Source: Flavobacterium sp. UBA6135
GTDB taxonomy: Bacteria > Bacteroidota > Bacteroidia > Flavobacteriales > Flavobacteriaceae
Reading direction: 5' to 3'
Length of the DNA: 64,000 bases
NCBI RefSeq assembly: GCF_002428305.1
Contig: NZ_DIVJ01000014.1
Coordinates: 50,009 to 114,008 of the forward strand
The translations under genes were made by a program, and so were the position numbers. The notes under the pieces are model-generated. The model did not search any database and was not told the origin of the DNA. It saw only the letters and a program-made list of their open reading frames with translations. Shown in pieces: positions 10,108-20,009 of the stretch (position 1 is the first letter of the stretch; every line of letters starts with the position of its first letter).

Positions 10108-11187
10108 ATGAAGAATTTAAAAAAGGTTTTGTTCGTTTGTTGCGTTGTTTTTGCAATAAACGTTAACGCTCAAAACAAAAAAGTAACTTGGAAAAACATA
10201 ACTGAAATCAAAGACGAAAGTTGGTTTGAAACAGAAGAAGCAAAGAAAATTGCTGAAAATGTTCTTTTATATCAAAGAGATAATGGGGGATGGCCTAAAA
10301 ATGTTGAAATGCAAAATGAACTTTCAGCTAAAGAAAAACAAAGTCTTCTTATGCTGAAGTCAGATCCAACAGGATGCACTATTGACAATGGAGCAACGTG
10401 TCAGGAAATGTTATTTCTATCAAAAATGTATAAAAAATATCCTGATGATCGATATAAAACTGCTTTTTTGAAAGGTTTGTTATACCTAATTTCTGCACAA
10501 TATAAAAATGGGGGTTGGCCGCAGTTTTATCCTTTAAAAGAGGGATATTATACGCATATTACTTATAACGATAATGCCATGGTGAATGTTTTAAACCTAT
10601 TTAAAGAAGTAAAAGATAAAACGGGTTATTATTCGATAGAGGTTCCCAATGATATTACAAAACGAATTTCAGTTTCCTTTAATAATGGAATTCAATGTAT
10701 TTTAAAAACACAGTACCGACAAAATGGTGTGCTTACCGCTTGGTGTGCTCAACATGACAGAGAAACGTTATTACCTGCCAAAGCAAGAGATTATGAGTTA
10801 CCTTCATTAAGCGGAAAAGAATCAGCAAAAATTGTGTTGCTTTTGATGTCAATTGAAAAACCTTCAAAAGAAGTGGTAGAGGCAGTTGAAGCAGCCGTAG
10901 CTTGGTTTGACAAAACCAAAATTGAAGGTATCAAAATTGAAACGATTCCAACCGGTAAAGGAAATCAAACCGATAGAGTAGTAGTTGAAAGTCCGGATGC
11001 AGAACCTTTGTGGGCAAGATTCATGGAGTTAAAAGACAACAAACCTTTTTTCTGTGACAGAAACGGGAAGAAAAAATATACCATAGCAGAAATCAGTCAC
11101 GAACGAAGAAATGGCTATGGTTGGTATACCAACGAACCTAAAGAAGTTTTGAAGCGATATAACCAATGGAAAAAATCTTTAGAATAA
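10108..11187 (+). CDS. Pectate lyase, polysaccharide lyase family 10
   Basis: A 359-residue secreted enzyme with a Sec signal peptide (about 1-22, ending NVNA). It matches PL10 pectate lyases: LYQRDNGGWPKN near residue 52, TIDNGATCQEM near 92, NGGWPQFYPL near 133, ITYNDNAMVNVLNL near 150, and RFMELKDNKPFFCDRNG near 305. PL10 cleaves polygalacturonate by beta-elimination with calcium, leaving 4,5-unsaturated ends. It has no T9SS tail. It is followed after 22 bases by the CE8 gene. It is a clear paralogue of the N-terminal half of the fusion protein at 23207-25207, so the locus holds two PL10 modules. Confidence 0.93.
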   Translation: MKNLKKVLFVCCVVFAINVNAQNKKVTWKNITEIKDESWFETEEAKKIAENVLLYQRDNGGWPKNVEMQNELSAKEKQSLLMLKSDPTGCTIDNGATCQEMLFLSKMYKKYPDDRYKTAFLKGLLYLISAQYKNGGWPQFYPLKEGYYTHITYNDNAMVNVLNLFKEVKDKTGYYSIEVPNDITKRISVSFNNGIQCILKTQYRQNGVLTAWCAQHDRETLLPAKARDYELPSLSGKESAKIVLLLMSIEKPSKEVVEAVEAAVAWFDKTKIEGIKIETIPTGKGNQTDRVVVESPDAEPLWARFMELKDNKPFFCDRNGKKKYTIAEISHERRNGYGWYTNEPKEVLKRYNQWKKSLE

Positions 11188-11209
11188 ACAAACTATTCAA
11201 AAAAAAATC

Positions 11210-14200
11210 ATGATAAAAAAATTACAATTTATAGTGCTTTTTTGTGTGTTTTACACAACGGCAACTTTTTCGCAATCCACAGATGTTTGGGATTTTGGGG
11301 CCACACAATTGGATAATACGCTACACAACAATCGGTTGAATGAAGCCATTATCAATTCTTGGTATGATGCTTCAATTACTCCTGGAAGTGTTGCTACTAC
11401 TAACACCATGCCTGTCAGTTTTATTTCCGGGCCATTAACATGGGTTGGTGCCGCTAGTGATCGGTTGCGTTCAACCAATACGGCTATTACCCGATATGAT
11501 AATAATGTGGCAAGTGTGGCATCCCACAATGGTCGTGTATATTGTAATGGAAACGCCGGGCTTTCAAACGGTTCTCCTACGTCGCGGTATTTTATTTTAA
11601 ACGTAAATGAAGATGACGAAGTAACGATCATCGCCAGAGGAGATACTGCCGGTTTGCTAAGTTTTGTATACCAATCAAATCCAACTTTACAAACCAATAC
11701 TTTTCCAATTACTGCTACAGCGGGAAGTGTGACTGAAGTAAAATTTGTGGCAAAATATACCGGGAATTATCTTTTTTATGACACTACTTCAAAAGCAAGT
11801 TTCTATAGGATATATAGAAAAGATGCCGTTTATACTTCGGTTACCGGAGCTATAGATGTTTCTCAAGCTGCCGGAATTACCGATGGTTATTCGATTGTAT
11901 TCACCAATGAAGCCGGAAAATCTTGGACGGCTCAAATTAATGCTGGTATTTATAGTGTGAATGTGCCTGTGGGTTATTCGTATGCCATTAGCTTGCTTAA
12001 CGCCAGCGGTTATATTATCAGTAGTGGTGATAGTTTTGATACAACTGGTGTGGTTACGCCAACAGTAAATCATCCGATTGCTATTGCTGCGGTAAGTTTA
12101 TATACGGTAACCGGAACTATCACCGGTTTAGGAACGTCCATTTCTAATTTGAATTTGAACTTTGTACCAAACCCTTCCAGTGGTTCTTTGTATGTTCCCT
12201 CTCCTATAGTTAATACTGCAAATGCTACTTATTCGGTTCAATTAGAACCAAATGTTCAATACACAATTAGTGGTAGTGGTGTTAATGATTATGAAATAGT
12301 GGAAAATACGTTGACAATTCCAGCTGAAAACACAACACATGCTATAGCTTTTTCCGCAAAGCCGGTTCATTCGGTTACTATGAATATTTCGGGTTTAAAT
12401 GCCACTCAAGTAAGCAATCTGCAATTGATTTTTACAAATTTAAATGAGAGTGGTTATGTGTATGAATTCAATAATGTAGCTTCAATCGCTCTGCGAAACG
12501 GAACGTATGGGATATCATTTAATGGTTTAGATAATCATCCGGTTGAATTAGGTTTGGTTTCTAACTTAGTGGTCAATAACAATCCCGTAACTAAATCATT
12601 GGAATTTCAGCCCGTAACCGTTTGGTCTTTTAATGATAGAGTAATCAACTCAACCACGACAGCTTTTTATAAAGGGATGCAATTAAACGGGCAAATAACC
12701 ACGGTAGTGGCTTCCGGACATTTAACGGCTAAAACAGGAGCAACGCTTTTAGTGCCTATCAATCCCGGATTTAAAGTGGTTGTTTCTTATTATTACACGG
12801 CTAACTTTTCTATTGAAGGGGGAGCAACAATTACTACAGCTACAAACAGTACATCAATTGTTGAAAATATTGAATATGCATATACCGGAAACACTCCGGG
12901 ATTTGTAACCATCACAGTGGGAGGTCTCGCTTCATTAACCACTTATTTTACTGAAATAAAAGTGGTGCCAAATGTTGCTTATAGTCCGAGTATTACAGTG
13001 GGAACGGATAAAGATTATCAAACGATTAACGAAGCTTTATTAGCGGTATCCTACATGGTTAGATCAGCTACAGATCGAGTGACCATTCTGATTGACTCAG
13101 GAAATTATGAAGAAATGCTGGTGATTGACCAACCCAATATCACCTTAAAAAATGCAGCTACAACACCTAATACAAATCTGGTTAACGGTGGTGTAAACAT
13201 TACAGATGGAGCAGTTAGGGTGACTTCTTATTACGGTCACGGCTATCATTATTACAGTATGGGAAGTAATCAAAAATGGAACCAAGACGTGCTGAATGTC
13301 AATATGGCCAATGGAAATTATTCGCATACTAATGCCGGTGCAGGAACAACAAATGGTTCCTATTGGAATGCTACTGTGGTGGTACGAGCAAATGGTTTTG
13401 AAGCAGAAGGCATTATTTTTGAAAATTCATTCAACCAATATATTTCTACAAAAGAGTCACAAGATGTCGTTGTGGCTTGGTCTTCAGGCAGTCCGGGTGT
13501 CAGACCAATTAATTACGGAAACACAAGTGTTCAAAATAAAACTTTTGTTGAAAGAGCGGCTGCTATTGCTATTGCAAACAATATTGACAAAGTCATTTTA
13601 AACAAGTGCAGAGTAGTGGGACGACAAGATTCCTTTTTTGGAGGTTCAGGTTCCCGAGTGGTTGTTTACAAAGGGGATGTAATGGGTGCTGTTGACTTTA
13701 TTTTTGGTGGAATGGACGCTGTTTTTTATAAAACCAATTTGGTGATGAATACCAGTGATCAATCTAGTGATTTGTCTTATATCACGGCTGCTCAACAATC
13801 TTCAGGAAGGGGATTCTTACTATACGAATGTACGATTACTACCGCTCAACCTCTAATCGAAATCGCCTCTGTGTATCGTTCAAAACCGGGTTATTTTGGC
13901 AGACCTTGGCAAGCCAATACCAGTGAAGTTGTTTTTTACAACACTAATATTGAAACTTCAAATTATCCCGGATTTATTGATCAATCCTTAATCATGCCGT
14001 TGGGGTGGTTGAGTACACTTGGTGGCACCTCAAGCGGTATGTATGAAATCGGTACTATTGAAAATTCAGGGGTTAACAACATTCCTTTTAGAGCAAGTTG
14101 GGCAACTACGTTAACAACGCCTGTGTTGAATGACGGAACAGCTATTACTACTTTTAATTTTACAAAAGGTAATGATAATTGGGATCCACTTCCTTCATTA

Positions 14201-14452
14201 ATAAACAATGATACGTTGAGTACCGATGATTTTAATCCGCAATCTTCTGTAAAAGTATTTTCAGCTAATAAAGATATTTATATAAACAATGTAAATGGCA
14301 CCACAACGGTTACTGTTTATGCTTTAAATGGTGCAAAAGTAAAATCATTTGTAACCAATGAAGATGTAAAATTTAACATGACTCCTGGTCTTTGGATAGT
14401 AAATATTCAAGCTCAAGATGGTTCAAAATCAATTAAAGTAATAACAAACTAA
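11210..14452 (+). CDS. Large secreted pectin methylesterase (CE8) with T9SS sorting domain
   Basis: A 1080-residue multidomain protein. A signal peptide (about 1-21) is followed by a module starting VWDFGATQ, several beta-rich repeats (about 205-460), a second similar module starting VWSFNDRV (about 462-590), the CE8 beta-helix (about 595-960) and a C-terminal T9SS type A sorting domain (about 1005-1080). Catalytic signatures are GRQDSFFGG and GAVDFIFGG, each with a catalytic Asp, and FGRPW with the Arg. It removes methyl groups from homogalacturonan so that PL1, PL10 and GH28 enzymes can cut it. It lies between PL10 and PL1 genes with gaps of 22 and 7 bases. It is much longer than a minimal CE8 because of the accessory modules, whose role may be binding. 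Confidence 0.92.
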   Translation: MIKKLQFIVLFCVFYTTATFSQSTDVWDFGATQLDNTLHNNRLNEAIINSWYDASITPGSVATTNTMPVSFISGPLTWVGAASDRLRSTNTAITRYDNNVASVASHNGRVYCNGNAGLSNGSPTSRYFILNVNEDDEVTIIARGDTAGLLSFVYQSNPTLQTNTFPITATAGSVTEVKFVAKYTGNYLFYDTTSKASFYRIYRKDAVYTSVTGAIDVSQAAGITDGYSIVFTNEAGKSWTAQINAGIYSVNVPVGYSYAISLLNASGYIISSGDSFDTTGVVTPTVNHPIAIAAVSLYTVTGTITGLGTSISNLNLNFVPNPSSGSLYVPSPIVNTANATYSVQLEPNVQYTISGSGVNDYEIVENTLTIPAENTTHAIAFSAKPVHSVTMNISGLNATQVSNLQLIFTNLNESGYVYEFNNVASIALRNGTYGISFNGLDNHPVELGLVSNLVVNNNPVTKSLEFQPVTVWSFNDRVINSTTTAFYKGMQLNGQITTVVASGHLTAKTGATLLVPINPGFKVVVSYYYTANFSIEGGATITTATNSTSIVENIEYAYTGNTPGFVTITVGGLASLTTYFTEIKVVPNVAYSPSITVGTDKDYQTINEALLAVSYMVRSATDRVTILIDSGNYEEMLVIDQPNITLKNAATTPNTNLVNGGVNITDGAVRVTSYYGHGYHYYSMGSNQKWNQDVLNVNMANGNYSHTNAGAGTTNGSYWNATVVVRANGFEAEGIIFENSFNQYISTKESQDVVVAWSSGSPGVRPINYGNTSVQNKTFVERAAAIAIANNIDKVILNKCRVVGRQDSFFGGSGSRVVVYKGDVMGAVDFIFGGMDAVFYKTNLVMNTSDQSSDLSYITAAQQSSGRGFLLYECTITTAQPLIEIASVYRSKPGYFGRPWQANTSEVVFYNTNIETSNYPGFIDQSLIMPLGWLSTLGGTSSGMYEIGTIENSGVNNIPFRASWATTLTTPVLNDGTAITTFNFTKGNDNWDPLPSLINNDTLSTDDFNPQSSVKVFSANKDIYINNVNGTTTVTVYALNGAKVKSFVTNEDVKFNMTPGLWIVNIQAQDGSKSIKVITN

Positions 14453-14465
14453 AAAAGTAATGGCT

Positions 14466-15791
14466 ATGAAAAAAAAATATTTTTTACTTCTTTTTGTATT
14501 TAGTTTTATAAACATTTTTAGTCAAGATTACTATGTGGCTACTCCTCAAGGTTACGGGGCTGCAACTACCGGTGGTGGAGCTGTCACCCCTATAACTGTG
14601 ACCACTTGGGCAGCGTTAAGAACCCAAATGCAGTCTTCTGGTTCAAAAGTAATTTTGGTTTCCGGTGTGCTAACAGTACCAGCTAACCAACAATTAAGAG
14701 CTGTAATTACAAACAAAAGTTTAATTGGACTTCCTGGTGCAAAATTAATAAGCAATACCCAAGTACATCCCGGTGGTGGAATTATTTATCTTAGACCAGG
14801 GTCAAATAATGTCATCATCAGAAATTTAATTTTTGAAGGGCCGGGTGCTTATGATATTGACGGCGAAGATTTACTTACTGCCGACGGATGCATTAATTTG
14901 TGGGTAGACCACTGCGAATTCCAAGATGGTTTAGACGGTAATTTTGATATAAAAGGATTATCTGACAATATCACCGTTTCGTGGTGTAAATTCACCTATT
15001 TAAAACCTCCTGTTCCAGGTGGTTCCGGTGGATCAAATGACCATAGGTTTTCAAACCTTGTGGGTTCAGGGGCGAATGATGCTCCTGCCGATGGCAATTT
15101 TAGTGTTACTTTTCAAAGTTGTTTTTGGGGTACAGGTTGTCGTGAAAGAATGCCAAGAGCCAGAAATGCTCAGCTTCATATTTTGAATTGTTATTATAAC
15201 ACAGGCGTTACAAACGCCAGAGCTCTCGGACTAGGTGGTGGCATCAACAACACCACTTGCTTTGTTCAAAACAGTGATTTTTCAGGAATTTCAAATGTTT
15301 ATACCAACTATCCCGGAGATGGGGGAACAGTGGCACTTGCTTTTAATAATTGTATCAATGGAGCATCCAACATAGGGACGATTACACCTCCAACTTACAC
15401 CACCACTATAATACCGGTAAATGAAGTAATCACCAATTTAACCGATGCAACCTGTGGAGCAGGAGCAACGCTAAATGTGACTGCTACCGGTGTAATCACA
15501 CCAAATGAATGTACGTTTTTGGGAGTGGCTGACATTGAAAGTGAAAATAACATTCGTTTGTATCCGAGTTTAGTAAAAGACATTTTGAATATTGAATTAT
15601 CTGAAAGTAGTTTTGGAAAAACAGAAATTGCGATCTACAATCTAAATGGACAAGAAGTTTTCAACTATGCGGAGAATTCTACTTCAAACAAAATACTACA
15701 GTTAAATTTAGAAAAACTGGCCAAGGGAATGTATGTCTGCAAAATAGAAACCAACGAAAGAATAGCTTTCAAAAAATTTATTAAACACTAA
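14466..15791 (+). CDS. Pectate lyase, PL1 family, with T9SS sorting domain
   Basis: Start chosen at 14466 (MKKKYFLLLF), which gives a clean signal peptide; an in-frame ATG at 14460 lies two codons upstream. About 441 residues: signal peptide, PL1 beta-helix with the conserved WVDHCEFQDG near residue 142 and GCRERMPRARNAQ near 224 (RxPxxR holds the catalytic Arg), and a C-terminal T9SS sorting domain from about 370. It cuts demethylated homogalacturonan by beta-elimination outside the cell. It follows the CE8 gene closely and is probably co-transcribed with the PL10 and CE8 genes. A promoter with the shared operator lies downstream for the next gene. Confidence 0.92.
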   Translation: MKKKYFLLLFVFSFINIFSQDYYVATPQGYGAATTGGGAVTPITVTTWAALRTQMQSSGSKVILVSGVLTVPANQQLRAVITNKSLIGLPGAKLISNTQVHPGGGIIYLRPGSNNVIIRNLIFEGPGAYDIDGEDLLTADGCINLWVDHCEFQDGLDGNFDIKGLSDNITVSWCKFTYLKPPVPGGSGGSNDHRFSNLVGSGANDAPADGNFSVTFQSCFWGTGCRERMPRARNAQLHILNCYYNTGVTNARALGLGGGINNTTCFVQNSDFSGISNVYTNYPGDGGTVALAFNNCINGASNIGTITPPTYTTTIIPVNEVITNLTDATCGAGATLNVTATGVITPNECTFLGVADIESENNIRLYPSLVKDILNIELSESSFGKTEIAIYNLNGQEVFNYAENSTSNKILQLNLEKLAKGMYVCKIETNERIAFKKFIKH

Positions 15792-15890
15792 TTTTTTTTA
15801 AAATAATTTTGAGAAATAGTTATTAAAATTGGGTTAAAAATAAAAATCAGACCTGAAATTAAATAAAATATAAAAATTAACTCCTTTTTT

Positions 15891-15935
15891 TTTGCATTTA
15901 CAAAAAATACTATTATTTTTATGCAATCGATTGTA
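15891..15935 (+). promoter_or_regulatory. Promoter and operator of the 271-residue secreted protein gene
   Basis: TTTG at 15891-15894, a 19-base spacer and TATTTTTA at 15914-15921 (one base off TAnnTTTG) form a Bacteroidota-type promoter. The palindrome TGCAATCGATTGTA at 15922-15935 follows at once and matches the operator found at the three other promoters of the pectin locus. Confidence 0.65.
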
Positions 15936-15969
15936 TTACAAATAAACTTAAACTTTAAAACAAATTATT

Positions 15970-16785
15970 ATGAAGAAAAAATTACTTTTTATGGTTTTTG
16001 CTGCTTTAGCAATTACTACAACAGCTACAAATGCTCAGACAACAGTTTGGGATTTTGGAAATAGTACAGACTGGCCAGTGATAAGTGGATATTCCACTAA
16101 TACTGTTGTTCAAAATTTCGGAATTTTCCCCGGAGAAAATACAGATGGTGTTCCTTTTAGTACCACTGGTCAAGTTGAGTTAAGTTCTAGTGGAGCATAT
16201 GCCGATGGATATACAGCTGCAAAACGATTCAAATTTAATGGGTCAAGTTACGAAACTGGATTTTCACCTCTATCAACTCCACCAACAAAAAGATATTTTT
16301 ATTTTGCTGCCGCTGGTCCGGTAACTGTAAAAGTTTGGTTTAGAACAGGTGGTTCTGGACTACGAACACTTTATGTTACAGATGGAACTAATATAGTTGG
16401 CTCTCTAGGCTCAGAATCATCGAATGATAGACTTATTTTGACTACTAATTATACAGGAACAACTGCAACAAATTTGTACATAACTAGCGATAACGGTATC
16501 AACATCAATAAAATTGAGGTTACCGGAGCATTAGGAACAACTCAGACTCTTGGCGTTAATGACTTTGATCAAATTGCTACAAAAGTACATTCATTCAAGA
16601 ATCAAGTTTTTGTTTCAAATGTTTTAACCGCAACTGAAGTTAAAGTGTATAACGTATTAGGTGCTTTAGTAAAATCATTTACAACGTCATCTGACACCGA
16701 TTTCCAATTAAATCAAACGGGTTTATTCATTGTTAATGTAAAAACAGACGAAGGTGAAAAATCAGTTAAAGTACTTTTAAATTAA
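15970..16785 (+). CDS. Small secreted T9SS protein with a module shared with the CE8 enzyme, function unknown
   Basis: A 271-residue protein: signal peptide (about 1-22), one beta-rich module (about 24-190) that begins TTVWDFGNSTDWP like the N-terminus of the CE8 enzyme at 11210, and a T9SS type A sorting domain (about 200-271). No catalytic signature is visible. It has its own promoter with the pectin operator and is flanked by pectin lyases, so it should be co-induced with them. A surface or secreted pectin-binding protein is a reasonable guess, but only the module similarity and the context support it. A strong terminator follows. Confidence 0.8.
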   Translation: MKKKLLFMVFAALAITTTATNAQTTVWDFGNSTDWPVISGYSTNTVVQNFGIFPGENTDGVPFSTTGQVELSSSGAYADGYTAAKRFKFNGSSYETGFSPLSTPPTKRYFYFAAAGPVTVKVWFRTGGSGLRTLYVTDGTNIVGSLGSESSNDRLILTTNYTGTTATNLYITSDNGININKIEVTGALGTTQTLGVNDFDQIATKVHSFKNQVFVSNVLTATEVKVYNVLGALVKSFTTSSDTDFQLNQTGLFIVNVKTDEGEKSVKVLLN

Positions 16786-16841
16786 GACACTTAGTGCTTT
16801 AAAAAATTAATGAGTAGTTAATTAATATTTATAGTTTTTGG

Positions 16842-16876
16842 AAAACAGTAGTAATTTTTTACTACTGTTTTTTTTT
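16842..16876 (+). terminator. Terminator of the 271-residue protein gene
   Basis: A 12-bp perfect stem (AAAACAGTAGTA at 16842-16853 and complement at 16860-16871) with a 6-base loop and a T run of more than eight bases on the plus strand. Confidence 0.85.
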
Positions 16877-17066
16877 GTGTTTGTTTCATTCTAAGGTGGA
16901 ATAGTACTTCAAATCAATAAAACTATTTTAGGAATCATATTAAAATTTATACCCACAAAAAACAGTTGTATATGCTCATAGCGTATTCATAGTGTATAGT
17001 ACACATATAACAACCATATATAAGTCATATAGTAGTGCAAGTATACTACTGGTCATTATCCAACAA

Positions 17067-17102
17067 AAAAAGGCTGTCTCAAAATCTTGAAACAGCCTTT
17101 TT
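17067..17102. terminator. Terminator of the minus-strand PL1 gene (bidirectional form)
   Basis: An 11-bp stem (AAAAAGGCTGT at 17067-17077, complement at 17092-17102) with a 14-base loop. It lies just after the stop of the minus-strand PL1 gene. A-rich and T-rich flanks allow it to work in both directions. Confidence 0.75.
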
Positions 17103-17119
17103 ACTGGTTATTATGAAAT

Positions 17120-19606
17120 TTATTTCTTGATAATCTTTTGATCTATCGTTCCATTATTCGTTTGAACTTTAACTAAATACATACCATCGCTAAAATCACT
17201 CATGTTAAGTACTGAAACCGAACCTTTATAGGTTTGGATTAGTTGACCAACCATAGTATAGACGGATACGCTTTCAATGGTATTTCCATCAGCTATGGCA
17301 ATGTTCAACTCATTTGTAACCGGATTTGGATAAAAACGAATAGCATCTCTCGTAATCGGATTACCCACACTTAACGTGTTAAATTCTGTTTTAATATAGT
17401 ATAAATTAGCAACACTGCCTTTTGTTATAGCATGACTTCCGGGAGCAACAGACGGAATAACAACCAAACCGTTTACTGCCGTATAATTTACGTTATCCAA
17501 TTTGATGGTTCCATTAAAGTTGGGATCTAAAACCAAAGTTAAAGTTGATTCCACCAAAGTAGTATAATTAATTACAGTTGGTGTCTCAATTTTTAATCGA
17601 GCGGTTAACGTAAGACCATTGTAAGTGGTAGAACCTGGGTTTGAATTCATATTAGCACTTGTGAACGAATAGAAAGAACTATTCAACACCGATTCAGTGA
17701 AATTATGAATTTCATCTCCTTGTGGAACAAAATCACCAATGGTAATACTTCCGCTTCCTGAAACTGGTGTACCACTAGTTCCCGACGTTGTTATCGTAAA
17801 ATCAACATCCGAAGTTGGAGTCCCGGAAACAGTAACCGTTTTATTAGCAACATTTTTCACAAAAGTGATTCCTGAACTTGGCAATCCGGTAACGGTTACA
17901 TCAGTAGCAGTACCACCCCAAGAAAATACCATGTTAGTTATTGCAATCCCTTCCGGAACCGTTTGGTCATTGTTAGTTGGTATGTTTAAAACTTGTGGGT
18001 TTACAACAACAGGAGTAGTTCCCTGAACAAATACTAATGAAGAAGTATACGAATTCAAAAGAGCTAATAAACCCGGGTTTATTGCATAAGAGGTATCATC
18101 AACAGCATTATCGAAAGTCCAAGTGATATCACCTCCACCAACTCGTCCTGAATATTGCATTACTTTTGTTTTTGCAGTTTCAGGATCATCAATTACTAAT
18201 CCATTCACATAATGAATAGGATTGGTGTCAAAATTATTATAAGTAGCACCACCTTGAGCAGCTGCAACTGAACTTGGAAGAGTTTGATTACGTGTTGTAG
18301 CTACAAATGCATCAAATTGAGTTGGATGTGTTGTAGCGTTATAAGGTATAAAGCTTTGTTGTCCAATCATATAATTATTAAACGCTTTTATCATTCCTCC
18401 GTTTTCACCTGAAAATGTACCAGGAGCACCATTCAAAATATCAGAACCTTGTTTTGAAATCAACATCGGATATTTGCAATTCCTGAAATAGTTGCCTTCT
18501 ATAAATAGGGAAGAGGCTAATGTTGAACCTGCACCGTATTTCGAAATTCCATCATAATAATTATTATAAATGTGAACTGTATGGCTTCTTACACGTGGAT
18601 GACGACTATCGGAATGATCATACCAATTGTGATGATAGGTCAACAATCTTGCCGGTTCAGTTCCATTTCCTAATAAGTTTGACTTTCCGGTATCCCAAAA
18701 GTGATTATAGGAAACGGTAACATTTCCGGAACGTTTTACATCCAGTGCTCCATCACCTTTGGCTTGATCGGAAGCACTTCCTGGTAATCCATAAAATAAA
18801 TCATTGTTATGTACCCAAACATATTCATTGTCTTGTTGTAGTCCTATATTATCTCCTTCACCTGAATTAGTAAGCATAAATCCAAGGTTTCTAATCTGAA
18901 TATTTGTTCCTTTCTTTACTCTAATTCCCCACCCGTTGGCAAGTGCATCCGAACCAACTCCTTCAAAAGTTATATAACTATTAGGATTGTTGTTGTTTTC
19001 AATTACGATATCACCATTATACATATAAGCAAAAGGAGTAATATTTCCAATCAATCTAACAATCAACGGCCGCGTGTCTTGTCCTTTTTTGAAACCATCT
19101 AAAATAGCTTGCAAACCCACACAAGGATTTGAATTGGCCCCGGTAACAAACATCGATACCGTGTTTTTATTATTTTGTGTGATGTATAAAATTACAGCAT
19201 TTGGCTTCACTGTTCCATTCAAGTTATAACCGCCCGGAATTTTACCATTGCTGTGAGCAAAACCATTTCTCTCGTGAGCTAAAACTGTTACACTACTTGA
19301 AACTGTTCCCACACCGTCAACATTTCCTGTAACAGGCACCACTTTAAAAGTATAACTACCAGGTGTTAACCCCATAATATCTGCACGAAAATAAGATCCA
19401 TAACTGCGAATAAGTTGTGTGTCTATAATTTGGTCAGTAAATCCGCCGCCGGTGTAAAACACTTTGTAGCTATCAACTCCCTCAACAGGAGTCCATTTTA
19501 AATAACCAGATTCTAACCAACCCGACTGTTCTGTGATTGTTATGGTCTGTGAAAAAGTAGTCACAGTAACCATAAGAAAAGATAAATAAAGTAAAACTTT
19601 TTTCAT
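17120..19606 (-). CDS. Multidomain pectate lyase, PL1 family, with T9SS sorting domain
   Basis: An 828-residue secreted protein. After a signal peptide (about 1-19, ending TFSQ) come a fibronectin III-like segment (about 20-110), a PL1 beta-helix (about 115-490) with WVHNNDLF near 255 and DSRHPRVRSHTVHIYNNYYDG-like active-site segment near 335 (RHPRVR gives the RxPxxR catalytic Arg), a beta-sandwich repeat, a module starting IHNFTESV (about 645-755) and a T9SS sorting domain. It is transcribed alone from a promoter with the shared operator and divides the two arms of the locus. It shares little beyond the active site with the PL1 enzyme at 14466, so the two probably differ in substrate or product. 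Confidence 0.9.
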   Translation of the reverse strand: MKKVLLYLSFLMVTVTTFSQTITITEQSGWLESGYLKWTPVEGVDSYKVFYTGGGFTDQIIDTQLIRSYGSYFRADIMGLTPGSYTFKVVPVTGNVDGVGTVSSSVTVLAHERNGFAHSNGKIPGGYNLNGTVKPNAVILYITQNNKNTVSMFVTGANSNPCVGLQAILDGFKKGQDTRPLIVRLIGNITPFAYMYNGDIVIENNNNPNSYITFEGVGSDALANGWGIRVKKGTNIQIRNLGFMLTNSGEGDNIGLQQDNEYVWVHNNDLFYGLPGSASDQAKGDGALDVKRSGNVTVSYNHFWDTGKSNLLGNGTEPARLLTYHHNWYDHSDSRHPRVRSHTVHIYNNYYDGISKYGAGSTLASSLFIEGNYFRNCKYPMLISKQGSDILNGAPGTFSGENGGMIKAFNNYMIGQQSFIPYNATTHPTQFDAFVATTRNQTLPSSVAAAQGGATYNNFDTNPIHYVNGLVIDDPETAKTKVMQYSGRVGGGDITWTFDNAVDDTSYAINPGLLALLNSYTSSLVFVQGTTPVVVNPQVLNIPTNNDQTVPEGIAITNMVFSWGGTATDVTVTGLPSSGITFVKNVANKTVTVSGTPTSDVDFTITTSGTSGTPVSGSGSITIGDFVPQGDEIHNFTESVLNSSFYSFTSANMNSNPGSTTYNGLTLTARLKIETPTVINYTTLVESTLTLVLDPNFNGTIKLDNVNYTAVNGLVVIPSVAPGSHAITKGSVANLYYIKTEFNTLSVGNPITRDAIRFYPNPVTNELNIAIADGNTIESVSVYTMVGQLIQTYKGSVSVLNMSDFSDGMYLVKVQTNNGTIDQKIIKK

Positions 19607-19640
19607 GAGATAATTTGGTAATTTTATATTTATAATTTAA

Positions 19641-19686
19641 TGTAATGGATTACACAAAATTATAGTATATTAAATTATAAAGCAAA
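19641..19686 (-). promoter_or_regulatory. Promoter and operator of the minus-strand PL1 gene
   Basis: Read on the minus strand: TTTG (19686-19683), a 20-base spacer, TAATTTTG (19662-19655), then directly TGTAATCCATTACA (19654-19641). This is the best promoter match of the four. The operator arms TGTAAT and ATTACA are perfect; only the centre (CC in place of CG) departs from symmetry. Confidence 0.75.
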
Positions 19687-20009
19687 TATTTTATTGGAAA
19701 TTAAAAAATAGTAAATATTTTTTATGCTATTAACTGTTTTCATTATGTTTGTTAAGATTATATTGAATCGAATACTCTGAAAATGGGCAAAATAATATGA
19801 ATTTTAATCAGACAATTATTCGGTTTTTAATCCAATTATATTTTAAAAAGACAAATTTATGTGCCAATAATTACATTTGTTGCTTTAAATTATAAATTAA
19901 ACAACTGTTTTAATTCTGAAGTATTTTAACATAATAGCACTTTAAGTCACTATAAATGACAGTATATGAAATTTTAACTCATATATTTTATTAAATTACT
20001 ATATTTTAT

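Larger units (their letters stand above)
16786..17119. other. Convergent intergenic region with two terminators
   Basis: This 334-base gap lies between two convergent genes. It holds one hairpin terminator near each gene (annotated separately). The middle, about 16880-17060, is AT-rich and contains a short palindrome GTGTATAGTACAC near 16996 but no convincing gene, promoter or RNA. Confidence 0.6.

Noticed and set aside
16990..17010. Palindrome GTGTATAGTACAC between convergent genes
   Set aside because: Short, AT-rich and far from any start; no sign of an operator or site-specific recombination.
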